DNA from: Tridacna crocea
Taxonomy: Eukaryota; Mollusca; Bivalvia; Cardiida; Cardiidae
Assembly: GCA_943736015.1 (NCBI GenBank)
Contig: OX031059.1
Location: 48,557,159-48,621,158 of the forward strand
Direction: 5' to 3'
DNA: 64,000 bases
Shown: piece after piece, positions 12,801-27,800 of the stretch
Numbering within the stretch: the stretch's first letter is position 1
Layout: each line of letters starts with the position of its first letter
Position numbers and translations under genes: made by a program
The notes under the pieces: generated by a model
What the model was told of the DNA's origin: nothing
Database searches by the model: none
What the model saw: the letters and a program-made list of their open reading frames with translations, nothing else

Positions 12801-15800
12801 CTGAACGTATGTCATGTGACGTCAGTGACGGAAAGGTGTACGGATGTTTCCTCTAGCACGAATAAATGTCATTTTGTTAAAAACAAAGATGGCAAAAATT
12901 CCTCTCAGGTTTTAAAAACTGAAAATTTGTTTTGTTAGGCACACCTTCTGTAGACGTCGCCACGCGACAGAGAGCTTATCATTAATATCTGCCTGTAGAC
13001 ATTATTATACTGGAAATCCTCGCGATCTGACTGGATAATATCCCTCGAAAATATATTTCCGTACACTGGTATGCTGCTGAAAAGAGCAGTTTAATGTTAA
13101 AAAAAAAGTAACATGAAGATGAAGGAACTAATGGTGGTTTGCTTTTGCCAACAAATCATGAAATCAATACATGTAGTTAACTTACTTTGAGATTGTTTAA
13201 AAATGTATGTTTAAATAATACATTATGAGTTGTTTTCACCAATATTAGAGAGTTCTGACCGGCCGGGTTTTTTCATAGCTAAAAAGATAATAATATCAAC
13301 AATAAATCCTTCCGTGCTGGAACTGCTTTTGCTGTCAAACTAAAGTAAACAAATATGTATCCAAGATTTCATGGTGTTTTTCTTTGTAATTTTATATCGA
13401 GTCCGACGTTTTAATGCTAGATCTAGCTAGAATTAAATTTATTTTCGGTGAATATAAAAAGAATCAACAATAAATTTTAAGAAAGTAGGCCTACTGAAAA
13501 TTTACCGTCATTTTACTGGGTACGAGTTATCCAAATTTCAGCTCAATACCAGTGTATTGAACTTCTAATAATTTTATTTATTACATAAAACCCATTGTGG
13601 CAATGTATTAAACCCATGACTTATTTTTGAGAATACACTAGATGTAGTGTATTATCGTTTTTTGAGTCTATTAGTTACATGCGTATTTCTTTTCTGTGAT
13701 ATTCAATTATAAGGAATGAAGAGACTCGTTGTTGTTGTTGTTGTTGTTGTTATCATGGAAAAGGGTGGACCGCTTAATACAGTTGGATTAAGGTTTTGTT
13801 TTCATACCTTTTTTGAAAACAACAATAACAAAAATGTGTATTTTCATTTCTCTTCTTTAAAGAAAAAGTCGAATGTCTATCGCAGTGACTCTGTACACCA
13901 AACTGTACGTTTAACACAGTTTCAGTGACATCAGTTTTCAGTGGTTCGGGGCACTCAGAAGGGAAATTCAATTTTGTAGGCGTACTTATTTTGTGGGACC
14001 ATAAAACAGGGAAATTTTGTTTGAAAACACGTAAGAAAGGCCACACTTTGCAGTGTAACAAATTCATTGTACGATCAGGTGAAAGGGCTTTAGGAAACTT
14101 GTACAAGGATGTGGCAAGTCATGTCGCTAGTGCTAGGCTCTTTAACTGTTAACAAGTTTCCTTGAACCCTGCCTTCTTAGCGGACAACTAATACTGTTCA
14201 CATGTTAAAAATCTAGGGATTTTAGACAATTGAAAACCACATACCTTCTCAAATATGGAATATTTTTTGCTGGGTAATGCACTTGTTTTTCATGATTATG
14301 TTAAGACAATCATTTTTCGCGAGTCTTGCTTGTTATGGTACAACACGGAAAGCTGATGGTAAGTTAAAAGAGCAAGGGGTGTCCAATATTGCTATGAATA
14401 GACATAAGTGAATCTTTTATTTTGAACTAAAACTTTAGAATGAATAGAACGTGCGTATCAAACTCTTTCTGCTCTTTTCGATTTCTTGTAACTTCAATCT
14501 TAGAATGGCAAGAATTCAGTTTTAGTATTTAATAGAAAAAGAAACGATTAACGCAGATTACATATGGCAGCGACCAGTTCGAAGACACAAAAAGGGAAGG
14601 TTAACAAATCAAATTATGTCATATTGTCGCTTCAAGCGTAATTCACTGTGTGAACTGTGACCACATACTGAAACTCTGTTTGTCATCTGCAGAGATATAT
14701 ATACTCGATCACTGTACAATCGAAAAAGTTAAGCAAACTAGCTCTGTCTTAGTTAGCAGAAAGGGCCTAAACGTTCAAGTACCCTGAACCTACCTTTAAA
14801 TGTTCTGAGTAGAAAGGGCCAAAACGTTCAAGTACCCTGAACCTGCCTTTAAATGTTCTGAGTAGAGAAAGGGCCAAAACGTTCAAGTATCCTGAACCTG
14901 CCTTTAAATGTTCTGAGTAGAGGAAGGGCCAAAACGTTCAAGTACCCTGAACCTGCCTTTAAATGTTCTGAGTAGAGAAAGGGCCAAAACGTTCAAGTAC
15001 CCTGAACCTGCCTTTAAATGTTCTGAGTAGAGAAAGGGCCAAAACGTTCAAGTACCCTGAACCTGCCTTTAACCCTTTCCCAAACGACAAATTTTAGTCT
15101 TTTCGAAACTGAAAGAGGTTGCAGACGACAATTCTAACTTTCATAACAATGGCAGAAAATTATCCGAACGAGCAGAAAACACTGTGGGAAAAGGAGAAAT
15201 TGCTCGTTACGAGCAATTTCTCCTTTTCCCTCAGTGTTTTCAAAAGTCTTGTACTGCAGACACGTAAAAACAAGGGCTTGTTTGGAAAAGGGTTAAATGT
15301 TCTGAGTAGCTTTTGTTTGCCACACTTTCTATTAGCTTATTGCTAGATAACGTTCTTATAACTGTGCAATGTACGCTCTAGTTAAAATAGATTTCTGTCG
15401 TAGGCTGTATGATTTCCGGTAGGTGTCCAGAATGATAGTGAAGTTGTCGGCGGAAGTTTCTTGTTTTTTTATTATCATTTACGAACAGCTGTATAGGGTT
15501 AAAAAAAAGAAGTCCGGCTTTCATGCCGATGTCAGCACGATAGTGCAGGGAAAAGATGAACTTTGTCAAAAAGATGAACTTTCAACAAATGTTACACCGT
15601 GCTTTTCTTTCAAACATTGTCTCCTCCCAGATGAAAACAAAGAAATGCATGGTAGTGATAAACTCAAACACAGTCAATTCTTTTTGGACCGGCGGACGAA
15701 TTTGCAGATTTAGTAAATTTGAATTGCTCCATTTCTTTCCTTTTTCCCTAAATGTTTTCAAAAGATTTTGTTCTCCGGGTAGTTAAAGGTTGTGGATTTT

Positions 15801-18800
15801 GCCTTAAAGGGTTATTAGAAAACTTGTCAGTTGCAAATGCATAAACTTTTGTACGTAGAATTTGCATAAACGATTTTTTTCTTTTTTTTTTTGGGGGGGG
15901 GGGGTACGACCGGAAAGTATTCTATATCATTTTGCATCCCCGAAATGATTTCTGCAAATTGAATTGTCAGATTAAACTATGACGGCATCTGTAATAATTG
16001 ATAATTTAGAGAACATTTGACGAAAGGAGAGGAAGACATCAAATATGCGAATTCTTCAAACGACAACTATATCCGCTCTGTCTGCTGAAAAAAATCTCTC
16101 CTGTCGGAACACCAAGACCCACGCAAAAACGTTCCTCGCTTACCATTCGAATATCTTTTTTATAAGCGAATGCTGAAAGTATGAAACAATTTCAAACCAG
16201 CAACAAACAACAACAACAAAAGCAACAACGACAATAATGACCACATCCACATACGTATAGAAGTATACGAACTTACATTTCTAGAAAGCACTTACTAGAG
16301 TAAAGTCTTCATTTAACCCATTACCACACAATCCCTACTTTTGACACCCCGAGAAAGAAGCCTTTTAAAAACACTGTTGGAAAAGGAGAAAATGCTGGTA
16401 ACCAGCATTTTCTCCTTTTCCCACAGTGTTTTCTACCCTTCCAAGGACAAATTTCAATTTTTCAGTCACCTTTATTTTGTCGTCTGCAAATGCTTTCAAT
16501 TTGGACCAGTCTGAATTTTTCTTGTGTGGTAATGGGTTAAAGAAGGAATGAAGGAATTATTTTCTTTTTCGAATCATAGGAAAATCGCTCAAATTAAAAA
16601 TTCGTGTAATTCTTGCCCCCCCCCCGCCTTTTTCCCTTTTTTTTCGGGGGGGGGGGGGCGTTCTCTTTGTCCTCACCCACTCATCGCCTAGCCTTGTCGT
16701 ATTGCTTATCTCGCAGGTCCATTTATTGAAAGGTTTATTTAACCCTTTCCCAAACCTTTGGTCTAGACTAAATTGAAAGCATTTGCAGACGACAATTCAA
16801 CTCTAGCTGAAAAGATGATTTCTATGATAGGGTAGTAAACATTGTGGGAAAAGGAGAAAATGCTGGTTACCAGCATTTTCTCCTTTTCCCACGATGTTTT
16901 CAAAAGGCTACTATTCCAGACCCGTAAAAACTAGGGATTGTTTGGGAAAGGGTTAAATAAGCCATTCCGGGTCGGCCATTATCTGGTTTCCTTTCGGGGA
17001 TTGTTGAACACCACTTTCAGACATATGTCCAATATGAAAGCAGATGCAGGTGGCGTGTTAAATGGACCACAAATATTGAAATTTGTCTCTGATACCGTAG
17101 TAAAAAAGGGGGGAATAGCAGCCAGAATGGATCAAGATATCCTTTGTGTGAAAAGTTGTCTAGAAAAGTAAACATTGACTTTACCTAAAAATGAAACTTC
17201 CAAGTTGCTAGTAAAACTCCAAATGTTGCTATTTCAGAGTTATTTCTTAGGGGAAATATACCTCCTTACCAGACAGTATCTAGATCCAAGATCTGACTTC
17301 ATATTTTGTTCAGTCTGATCCTGATCTACACTGTCTGCAAAATGTCACTTGAGTAGCTTAACCCTTTACCACTCAAGAAAATTTTAGACTGGTCCAAATT
17401 GAAAGCATTTGCAGACAACAAAATAAAGGTGACAGAAAAATAGAAATATGTTCTGGGAAGGGTAGAAAACACTGTGGGAAAAGGAGAAAATGCTGGTTAC
17501 CAGCTTTTTCTCCTTCTCCCACAGTGTTTTCAAAAGTCTTCTTTCTCAGTGGCGTCAAAAGTAGGGATTGTGTGGTAATGGGTTAAAGGTTAAAGGAATT
17601 CTGTCCCTCTGAAAAACTTTATGAGATACTGGAAATAATTCAATATTAACACCGGTAAAAAGGCTACTCAACATTTTCCATTGTAGTTTTAGGTGAATCC
17701 ATTTAAATTGTCCAAAGAAAAGTATTAAAATTCATAACCTGGCAGAGTATAGTCCAGATTTGTTTAATATGTGTAAATTCTCGCCCTTGGTTCATCTAAA
17801 GGTACTATAGCAGCCAAAATGGATCAAGATACACTTGGTGTGAAAAGTTGTCTAGAAAATAATAAACAGAATGAAACTTTCAAGTTACTAGTAAAACTCC
17901 TAATATTGCTATTTCAGAGTTATTTCTTAGGGGAAAAATACCTCCTTACCAGACAGTATCTAGATCCAAGATCTGACTTCACCTTTTGTTCAGTCTAATC
18001 CTGATCTACACTGTCTGCAAAATGTCACTTGAGTAGCTTAAGGGGTAAAGGAAATCCGCCCCTCTGAAAAACTTATAGAACTGTAGGCATACTTTTATTC
18101 TAAGGTTTGAATTACTTGCTGTTTACATGAATCACAGTTTCTAATTTGGGTTGAGCAGTTCATCATAATAATTTACTTACTTAAATAAAGTGTGTACACA
18201 TATTCTAAATTTGCTATGTGTATGCACTTTAAATTCAGTGCGTCAAAATATATCACGGAATTCAAATCTGCATGTCCAAATAGTATTAAGATGTACAGAA
18301 CAGTTAAAAATATTTGATTAAATGCACAGGCTAGTTGAAAACCTGATTTAAAAAAATTAGTACTTTATCTCATTGTTTATTTTGTCAGTGGACAACACAA
18401 TTTATGAATGAAGATTTCTCGAATGCAACGAGGGCAGTATGTAAACAATGAATACGCATATGGCAATATTTAAAAACAAAGAACAAACTTTAAGTTCTGT
18501 AGTATTTTAAATGATGTATTTTTAGTTTTAACGATATTTTGATAAAGAATTCGAAGTCAGAGCTGAATATCATTTGTAGATCTGCGTTGTTTGCCCGTAC
18601 ATCAGCCATGCAAAACTGAAAGTCAGAGCGCATGCGTCGTTACACATGATGTATTCGGTTCTAAAGTGCTAGTTGAAAACTTGATGAAAAAATTTAATAC
18701 TTTATCCCCTTGTTTATTTTGTCAGTGGACAACAAAATTTATGAATGAATATTTCTCGGATGAAAACGAGGGCAGTATGTAAACAATGTTCATACGCATA

Positions 18801-21800
18801 TGGAAATATTTAAAAAGAGGGCCATTGGCCCTGGAGCGCTCCCCTTAGACTATAGCTTTATTTCCCTTGTGTTTAAGTGATGAACTTTAAACGAACCTGT
18901 GACCCCCGGGGGGCAGTTTTGAGCACAAGGGCATAATATGAACAAACTTGGTACAGGTCTACTAGGAATTGCTACATGCCAAATATCAAAGCTCTATACC
19001 TTCTAGTTTAAGAGAAGTAGAATTTTAAACTTATCTTTCTTTATTTCTATGTTTGTCTTACTAATTAAATGACTTTTTCTCGATATAGATTTTTATCTTT
19101 ACATAACTTTCGGTAGGACAATTTAAGGGTAGCTTATGAATTGTTGGATATCCATGACATATTTGAGTTGAGGTTTGAGGTTTGATACATGGTAACAAGT
19201 GAAATCAAAGGACTGAAAGTCCTGAAAAGCGGATTTGTTTAACAGTTTTAAGCTATGATAAGATGAAATGAAAATTAAAAAAAAATATGCAAGTGATTGG
19301 TAGAGTAAGCAAGGACAATGGTGGTCAAAGTTGTTCTACCAAGTATGCTGTGGAGCAATTTTATTTTTGCTACTTATTAGAGTAGTAATTTGATGCAATT
19401 TGACGTGTTTTTATGATAGTATTGTTTTTCAAATTTTAAACACACATAAGACTGTATATCGTGTTTAAAAGAAATGAAGTTGGTGTGTACTAAACTAAAA
19501 ACTAAAGTGGATACAAAGAATCTTGAATAATGACAATTCACAGGGACTCTACAATCTATACATAGATAAATGCAAATTAATAAACTGTGGTGCACATTAG
19601 TTTTAAAGTCAATGCACGAAACATCCAATACTTTCTGGAAAGACACTTTAAATGCATACATAGAACTATGTAAAAAAACATAAATTCAACTCCCTTAACA
19701 TTTCATACTACCCATTTTTTTTTATAATTCTGCTTTAAAGATTAATGAACAAAGTATTTATCTGAATTCTTGGTTCAAAGCAGGTGTACACTGCCTATGC
19801 AGTAGAACATTTCTGAACCTAAAAGATTTCAAGCCAAAATATAATTTGAATGTAAATTATATGAGCGTAATTACAGCCGTTAATTTTTTTTCCGCTTTAA
19901 AAACATTTCAATTCACAATGAAAATATCAGAAATTTTCAGAAACCTATGATTCCACCATTTCAAAAGTTTGGAACAAAAGAAATGTATCAAATTCTAATT
20001 GAAAATAACACAAAACCGAAAGAAGGTGGTCAAAAGCACTAGATATAAATATTCCAAAACAAAATTTGGCAAGAAATCTATAAACTTTCTTTTCTCATAG
20101 AAAATACAACACTTCAATGGTTCCAGTTCAGAATTAACCATAAAATTCTTGGAACCAATCTATTTCTTCACAAAATATGATACAAAAACTCGCCTCTGTG
20201 TAACTTTTGTGAAGACGAACCAGAATCTATTGAGCATTTGTTTTTCGATTGTATCCACACACAAAATCTGTTGAACGGTCTATTCCATGAATGTCTCAGG
20301 CTCAAAACTTGGCTAACAAAAATACATATTATTTTTGGCATATTAAAATAGGGACAAAAAGCGCTCAACTTTATACTACTCGTAACAAAACGCTGCATTT
20401 AAATAGCTAAAACAAAACAACAAAAGCTAGTGCTAAATAGACTTAAACAATATATTTTGAATAAATGTATAACATTAAAACATATTTACACAGTCAAAAA
20501 CAGCATGAGTTATTCGAAAGTGATTTCAAAACCACATTAGTGGCAATCTTTCCTAGCGATTTTCACTTAGTCTTTGACCCTTGTCAACAGACCAGAATGT
20601 AATAAGCACTTCCAATTGTTTAACCTTTGGATGTCAGAATAAATCAATGTGACATATTCAGTGTAGAAATAATATCATATTAAGTGCTACTTCAATAAAG
20701 TTATTTTCATTCAAACTTTTACAAAAAATACCATGGGGATCAAGGATCAGATTGTACATTTTGTGGAGACTGATCCTGATCTACATTTGCCCAAAAAACA
20801 AATATATATATATACATCGATGGGCGGTAACAAGGTCTCAAATTGACTTAATGGGTTATTAAATTATTTTCATGGTCTAATTCTAGCTAGCTTTCTGAAC
20901 AGTTTAAGACATTTGATGTGATGCATAGTTGAAAACGTTAAAAAATTAAGTGCTTAAAATCTCTTTGTATACTTTGACAGTGGACGGCACAAGTTGTGAA
21001 TGAATGTTTTTAGAATGAAAACGAGGGCAGTCTGTGTAAACAATATCCATATGCACATGGCAATAGAAAAAAAACAACTTTGTTTAAGTATCTATAGTGT
21101 TTAAAACTGATAGATCTTTAGTTGTAGCAAAATTGCCGTAAAGAAACCATATATAATTTGTATAAATTGGTTAAAGTCGGAGCTGAATATCATTTTGTAG
21201 ATCTGCGCTGTTCGTCCTGTTCAACAGCCATGCAAAACTGAAAGTGAGCGGGCATGCGTCGTTACGCATGATGTATTTGGTTCCGGTCAAAACAATCACA
21301 GTAAGTGGATTTGCAATATAGCAAATCCGCAAAAAAATTTGGGGAGAGGAGAAATGCTCTTTACAAATTACTTGCTTCCATAAAACGTGCTATCTTACCT
21401 TGATCCTACATTATCCATTGTTTAGGTAGATACCCCCTGCGAAATCATTCTCGAAATTTTATTAGTTTTGACCCTTCGGCTGACTGAATGTGCTGTATAT
21501 ATTTTTATGTCGCAGGAAGGAAATGTTTGCTACTTTCTCGAGTGGGTCATTCGCGCGAAAATTACAGTCGCTAAATATTCCATACAATCTGGAAATCCTT
21601 CCTTCGTTACGAAACGGAGTCCATCGGAGTGGACTATGCTCTCGCCAAACATAAACCTTGTATGCGTCCTGTGTATAATACCGAGAAATATTGTGATGGG
21701 TTTGATGCTATCATATATTTACAATCTCGTGAAGAAAGGAACAATTGCAATGCACACCACTAAGGGTAAAAATAAACAGAACAAAAACTTTTAAGTGCAA

Positions 21801-24800
21801 TTTCAGATTCATCCAACGTAAACACATTTAAGTTGAACAAGCAATTTCGTTGAAATGATATCCCCCGCCGAAAAAGACCTTTTTTGATACAAACGTATAG
21901 GAGGTATTCTGTTCTGCCTGTACATGTGGCCTTTTTGTTATTGGTCCATTATGAAATTATACATTAAGCTCCCTTGTTCCATGGCACAGGATTTCATTAC
22001 ATAAAAAATATAAAAGAGGTCCATAACAGGATTATACATTAAGTATCCTTTTGGCAGAACTTGGCATTTCATAAAAGTTAGAGATACACTGACAAAAAAT
22101 TAAATTTGACATAAAGTCCCCTTTTTCCATGATACAGTGATAAATTGCAAAACCCTGACACCATGTGCTAGGTCGCATGATCTATGAAAATCTCGTCCAA
22201 ATCTGTTGAGATATGTCCAGTAATTAAAGAGATACAGGTGAAAAATGAAATTATGACATGAAGCCCCCTTATTCCATGATGCAGCTACAAATCCCAAAAC
22301 CTTGACAATATGGCGTAGGTCACATGATAATGTAAAAATTCCATTTATATCCACCAAGAAATGTGGGAGGAGTTGCCTTCACAAGAAATAGAATAAAATA
22401 AAACATGAAGCCCCCTTTTTTCATGATGCAGCCACAAATTGCAAAACCTTGAGAATATGCGATAGCTCAGATGATAAGAAACATTCTGTGAAAATTTCAT
22501 TGAATTCTGTCAAGAAATATGGGACGAGTTGCATTCAGAAGAAATAAAATGAAATAAAGCATGAAGCCCCCTTTTTTCATGACGCAGCTACAAATCGTAA
22601 AACCTTGAGAATATGCGATAGGTCAAATGATGAGAAAGATTCTGTGAAATTCATTTCAATTCTGTCAAGAAATATGGGACTAGTTGCATTCACAAGAAAT
22701 AAAATGAAATAAAACATGAAACCCCCTTTTTTCATGACGCAGGTACAAATCGCAAACTGTTGACAATATGCAATAGGTGACATGACAAGAAATATTCTGT
22801 CAAAATTCTATTCAATTCCGTCAAGAAATGTGGAATGAGTTGCCTTCAAAAGAAATGGAATGAAATATAACATGAAACCCCCTTTTTCCATGACACCTTA
22901 TTACAAAAACAAGGGCAAATAACTGTGGTGTTGCACGGTCAATGTAGGTGAAACTTTTTTTCCTGCATTTCCTAATGGAGGTTGGCAGACGTGACAAGTT
23001 CCATGTAAAAACTTTGTATGGTTTTGAAGAGAAGACTCCAAACATTAAAAGTGTACTTAAGTGTTACTTAAAGACGTTTATGACAAATTCTTCCAACGGA
23101 CAGATTTTTTTTAAACTTTGCACATACAAAGCTCATCATGTCTCTTGTAGATTATAATAATAGAAAAAGGGGGTCCCCGTGCTCGTTTCTGAGAAATTCG
23201 CTTTTGAAAAAGGTATATACAGTTCCAAAATTCAGCATATACCAGATTTAACACACTTTCCTTTAATAGTCAATTAGGTAGGAAAATTGCCAGAAGAATA
23301 TACAAACATACATCATTTTAAAGAAAAATAATTCAGTTTTGCACAAAAAACGTATGAAAGCCTGGTTCTGAGCATGGTAAATGTACCAATATGCATTTTA
23401 TATATAGACCATTGAGTTAAAAAGGGAGATAATTTGACCGGGTTAAGGGTTAATTTTCAATAAAAACATACTTTCTAACGGACAGATTTTTTTTTAAATT
23501 TCCACAATCATAGTACTTGTAATTCTTGAAAATAAGAAAAAATAAAAATGGCACCTACCCGTGTTTCTTTCCCCAGGAAACAGGGATGAAGGTCAGGTTG
23601 GACGTTAATTTTTTCCAAGGAAAACTATATAATAGAAGCTCAGCAGACATAGTGGGAAAGAAGAAATTGCTCATGCTAGTTAAAAGCGATTTCTCCTTTT
23701 CGCACATTAAGTTTGGATCCTATACTCATTCAAAAAATTAACATAGCCTATATACCTCAAATTCATATCAAACCCTTCATTATCTACATGTTTTATATAT
23801 ATATATATAAACTCGCCTACATGATTACGGCTCATAAAAATGCAAAAAAAAGAGAAATGTCTCTGGACAAAATGGGATAAAAGCTCGGCAGACATGATGG
23901 AAAAAGGAAAAATTATTCAGTAGAAGAAATTTCTCCTTTTCCCACAGTATTTTTCAAAGAGGAAATAGCCATACTTCCAGAAGTATGTATACTTCAACAA
24001 CTTCAATTTTCTGCCTGTTTCATTGTTTGCTGTGTAACTGGACTTTTTTTCCAGCTAGTTCTTTACCAGTCATATCATTCCAGGCCAGTTTTGATGCTAT
24101 CACCTTCATCCTGAAAGGATAGCATGACAACTGGCCTGCCAGTGTCGGGAAAACGTCAGAAGCTGTATCACTTTCAGCGTTGGATGGCTGACATTGCTTA
24201 AAAAAAATTCTTTTTCCACGACAAATAAGCATTCGTTCTGATGAAAACTTCCCCTTTTTATTTCGACCATAGAATACTATGGCTAGTCCAACCGTGCTAG
24301 TACTATCCGTAAAATGTTTGGTCCGCTGTTATCATTGCCATATGTGCGAAAAATACACAATAGCGTTGATAGTTTTACTTTCTGTGAGAAATAGACATGC
24401 GCAGTATGGATGCGCGTAAACATTTATACCAAAAGTGAAACTTAAAATCGCTCTCAGTCGGCCATTTTGCATCGAATCAAAAAAACAAAAAAACTATGTC
24501 GGGAGAATGGGTCATTGTACATGTGTGTAAAGTTTCACTAAATTCCGTCCAATGGTATTGTAGGTATTTGCCGGGACGGACACACGGACGGACGGACGGA
24601 CAGACGGACAGATGGACGGAAGGACGGACGGACGGACAACGCTAAAACTATATCCCTCCGCCTACGGCTGGGGATAAAAAGAAAAACGTCTGTTTGACGA
24701 TATTAGTGTCCCCGTTAAAAGTATAGGCCTAGAATTTCTCACACAAACAAATTAAAGGCCAAAGAATAACCTCAAATGTGAGTTGTTTTGAACTTCTATC

Positions 24801-27800
24801 TCATGACGCGTTCTTACTTTCTCACAATTTTCCTGCAAGTATCTAACTAAACAAGTAATGCGGCTGTACTTTTTCCTCTTTATTAGCCATCTAATATTAC
24901 TTAAGATTGATTTTGAATCATCATTTCTTTCCTAGATGGCCTTTAAGGAGCATTAAGACTTGGTCAATAGTTGGCTTATTCAATTATAAGAACGCAAAAG
25001 CCAATACGGTGACGCAAAATGACTGGTTTGTTGGTTTCATGCTTCTAGTGCTTCCTATTGTGCCGTTTTTTCTCAGATTCCAATGCTGTGATAAATACAA
25101 TTTACGACCGAAGTCCAGATGGTACCGTTATCTTAAAGTTCTCTGTCCCTTTTTATTGAAGGTATAGTTACTAATAAATCACGTTTTTAAAGTGCCTATC
25201 ACAGCCACAACTATGGACTGGCTATATTCGGATACAACAATATAAAAAAGACGTTGTCAGATCTTGGACCTACATTTTTTGCCAAACTAGCCTTGAAATT
25301 GCAGTGTATCACTCTACTAAACGACATTCTTTTTGACAGGACCAAATTGAAAACATTTGCAGAAGACAACTTAAATGTAGCTCAATCGATGATTATCTCC
25401 AAAGGCCTACTCTATCAGGGTTGTCAAACTGTGGTAAAGGGTTAATACTTGATACCGGAAATATCAAGTTTTGTTCATTGGCAAAGACAATATAAGCACT
25501 AAATGAACGCCGAAAGTCTTACATGGCCATAAACAGAACAACAACTAAATTAGGATTATGCTGTACATGCACTTGTCTCAAAAGGTTTCATGAAATCGTA
25601 GAAGAGCTCGTGCTAGGAGAGACTTTGTTCAAAACGCAGAGTTATGATGTCAGAAAGGATACCGTAATGCCTGAAATGGCCTAATGACAGGAGGAAATGG
25701 TGACAATTTTGAAGAAGAGGAAAAGTGTAACAATCTATTGCCTACCTTCTGTGCTCAAGCCTGAACGACGTCGATAGAGTGCTGGGTCCGTATGCACCAA
25801 CCATTCTTGATTTCCATGAAGCGAATCAAAAGCCGAGTATACTTTCAAATTTAGAAAAGTTTTTTTTGAATAATTCAAAGGATGTCCTTAAGAACGAACG
25901 GTCAATGCATATCAGTGCCTCTATTCACCAATCGTCCTCAAGAAAATTCTTGGTCCTCGTATTTCAGATTTATTTTCGAAATTTGAAAGTAACACACCTT
26001 TTGATTGGCTGAACAGACACAGAGCTTGAGAACAGGGTTTCACTGTCTGGAATCCGCAGCTCGACTAAGGTCTTTCCGAAGACTGATGATAGTCATAGCG
26101 ACACGATTCATTCGTGTCTCACCGCTTATCATTGTTTCGACAATGCTTATGCCGGTCAGCAGCCAGTGACTTGTAAAAATATTAAAAGAAATTCTAGAAA
26201 AGCATGTTTAGATGCATAGGCCACCACGATTTAAATCAATCAATCAATCAGTCTATCAAGATACCCTGTTTGATTATTAACTTGACGATACAATTTTGGT
26301 CTTGGTCATACTGCAAGCACTTGCAGACATTTAATCCGACTATGGTATCAAATGCCTCGATCCTAAAGATTTGTTAAAAATGTATATTTTTGGAATAGGG
26401 CTACATATGTAAATGTATAACTCGCCCAACAATAAAACCATGATAATGGCCAATTCAGTAAAGTGTTACAGTATTCAGGTCCATATTTAACCCTTAGCCT
26501 GCTGAATAAGTGAAATGAAACTTTAAGTCGATTGCTAGAGCCCAAATTTTGCTATTTAAAAGGTTTTTGTTCTGGAAATCTATGTCCTTATGTGGATCAC
26601 AGGTCAGACTGCACGTTCACTGTTTGCAAAGGATCAGTGAGTCGCGCTCAATAGCCTTAGGGTTAAAGAAGGGCTGAAAATGTTTAATTTGAAATAAATT
26701 TAAGGTCTTGCTGGCCAGTACCCTATGCTATCCTTCTTTGCTGCTACCGAGCCAGGACGGAAACTGATCATAGATGAATTTATGAGTATCATAAAACGGT
26801 TTTTATAAGTCTAAAGGAGCACAATACCGCCAAATTGGTTGTTTCTTTGAAGAAAAAAAGATGCTATACCTCATGCCCCTAGCCTTACAGTATGCAAACG
26901 AGATTATTTGGTTTAAATTATTGGAGAAATAGGGCGTAGACAATTGAATTATACAGTTCTTGTCACAACATGCTTTTTAACTTTTTACGACGTTCCTGCT
27001 CGTTCCTGTTCGTTTCTGATGATAATTCCTTCCCATTAATTGAGAAAAATAAATCTGTCGTCAAATAAGTCTTTTTTATCTGTATGCGGTTCCCTTTAAA
27101 AAGGAGTTTAATGCATTTCTGTGATATATTGATTTATGCAAGACATCACATGACTATGGCTACAAAAAATGCATTAACCCATTACAACACAATCCCTACT
27201 TTTGACGACCCTGAGAAAGAAGCCTTTCGAAAACATTGTGGGAAAAGAAGAAAATGCTGGCAACCAGCATTTTCTCCTTTTCCCACAATGTTTTCTACCC
27301 TTCACAAAACAAACTTTAAATTTCCAATCACCTTTATTCTCTCGTCTGCATATGCTTTCGATTTGGACAAAGTTAAATTTTGACGTTTGGTAATGAGTTA
27401 ACTCTAATAACCGATTAGATATGGGGTGGAATGTTCTTTGGACATGCAGCGAATTTACATAAAGCAAAAAAATTATCGGCCTTTCGATTCGATATTTTTT
27501 TGCAGAGGCATTAAGCCCTTTTTCACAGGACATGTAAGATTCTACTCTTTCTGGGGCCTGGCAAAGAATTACATAGTCGTATACGTTGATCTTTTATACG
27601 GGCGGTTCCTTCGCGTTTGTCCGCTTGCTTTTTTTCTTGCTGCCATTGTTGGCGACTTTTTAGAGTGTATTTATTTCAATTTTCAGCAATTTGCCTATTA
27701 TTGGACTTATAAACACGGCCAGTTTCAGTATACTAATGATATGTCAACATACCGCATGAGACATAAAGTTCAAGAATCCTTCAATCCTTCAATTGTGGCA

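Noticed and set aside
27174..27533. 119-codon minus-strand frame
   Set aside because: It is largely the reverse reading of a family A element; the same peptide (GKRRKCWLPAF-like) recurs at other copies.
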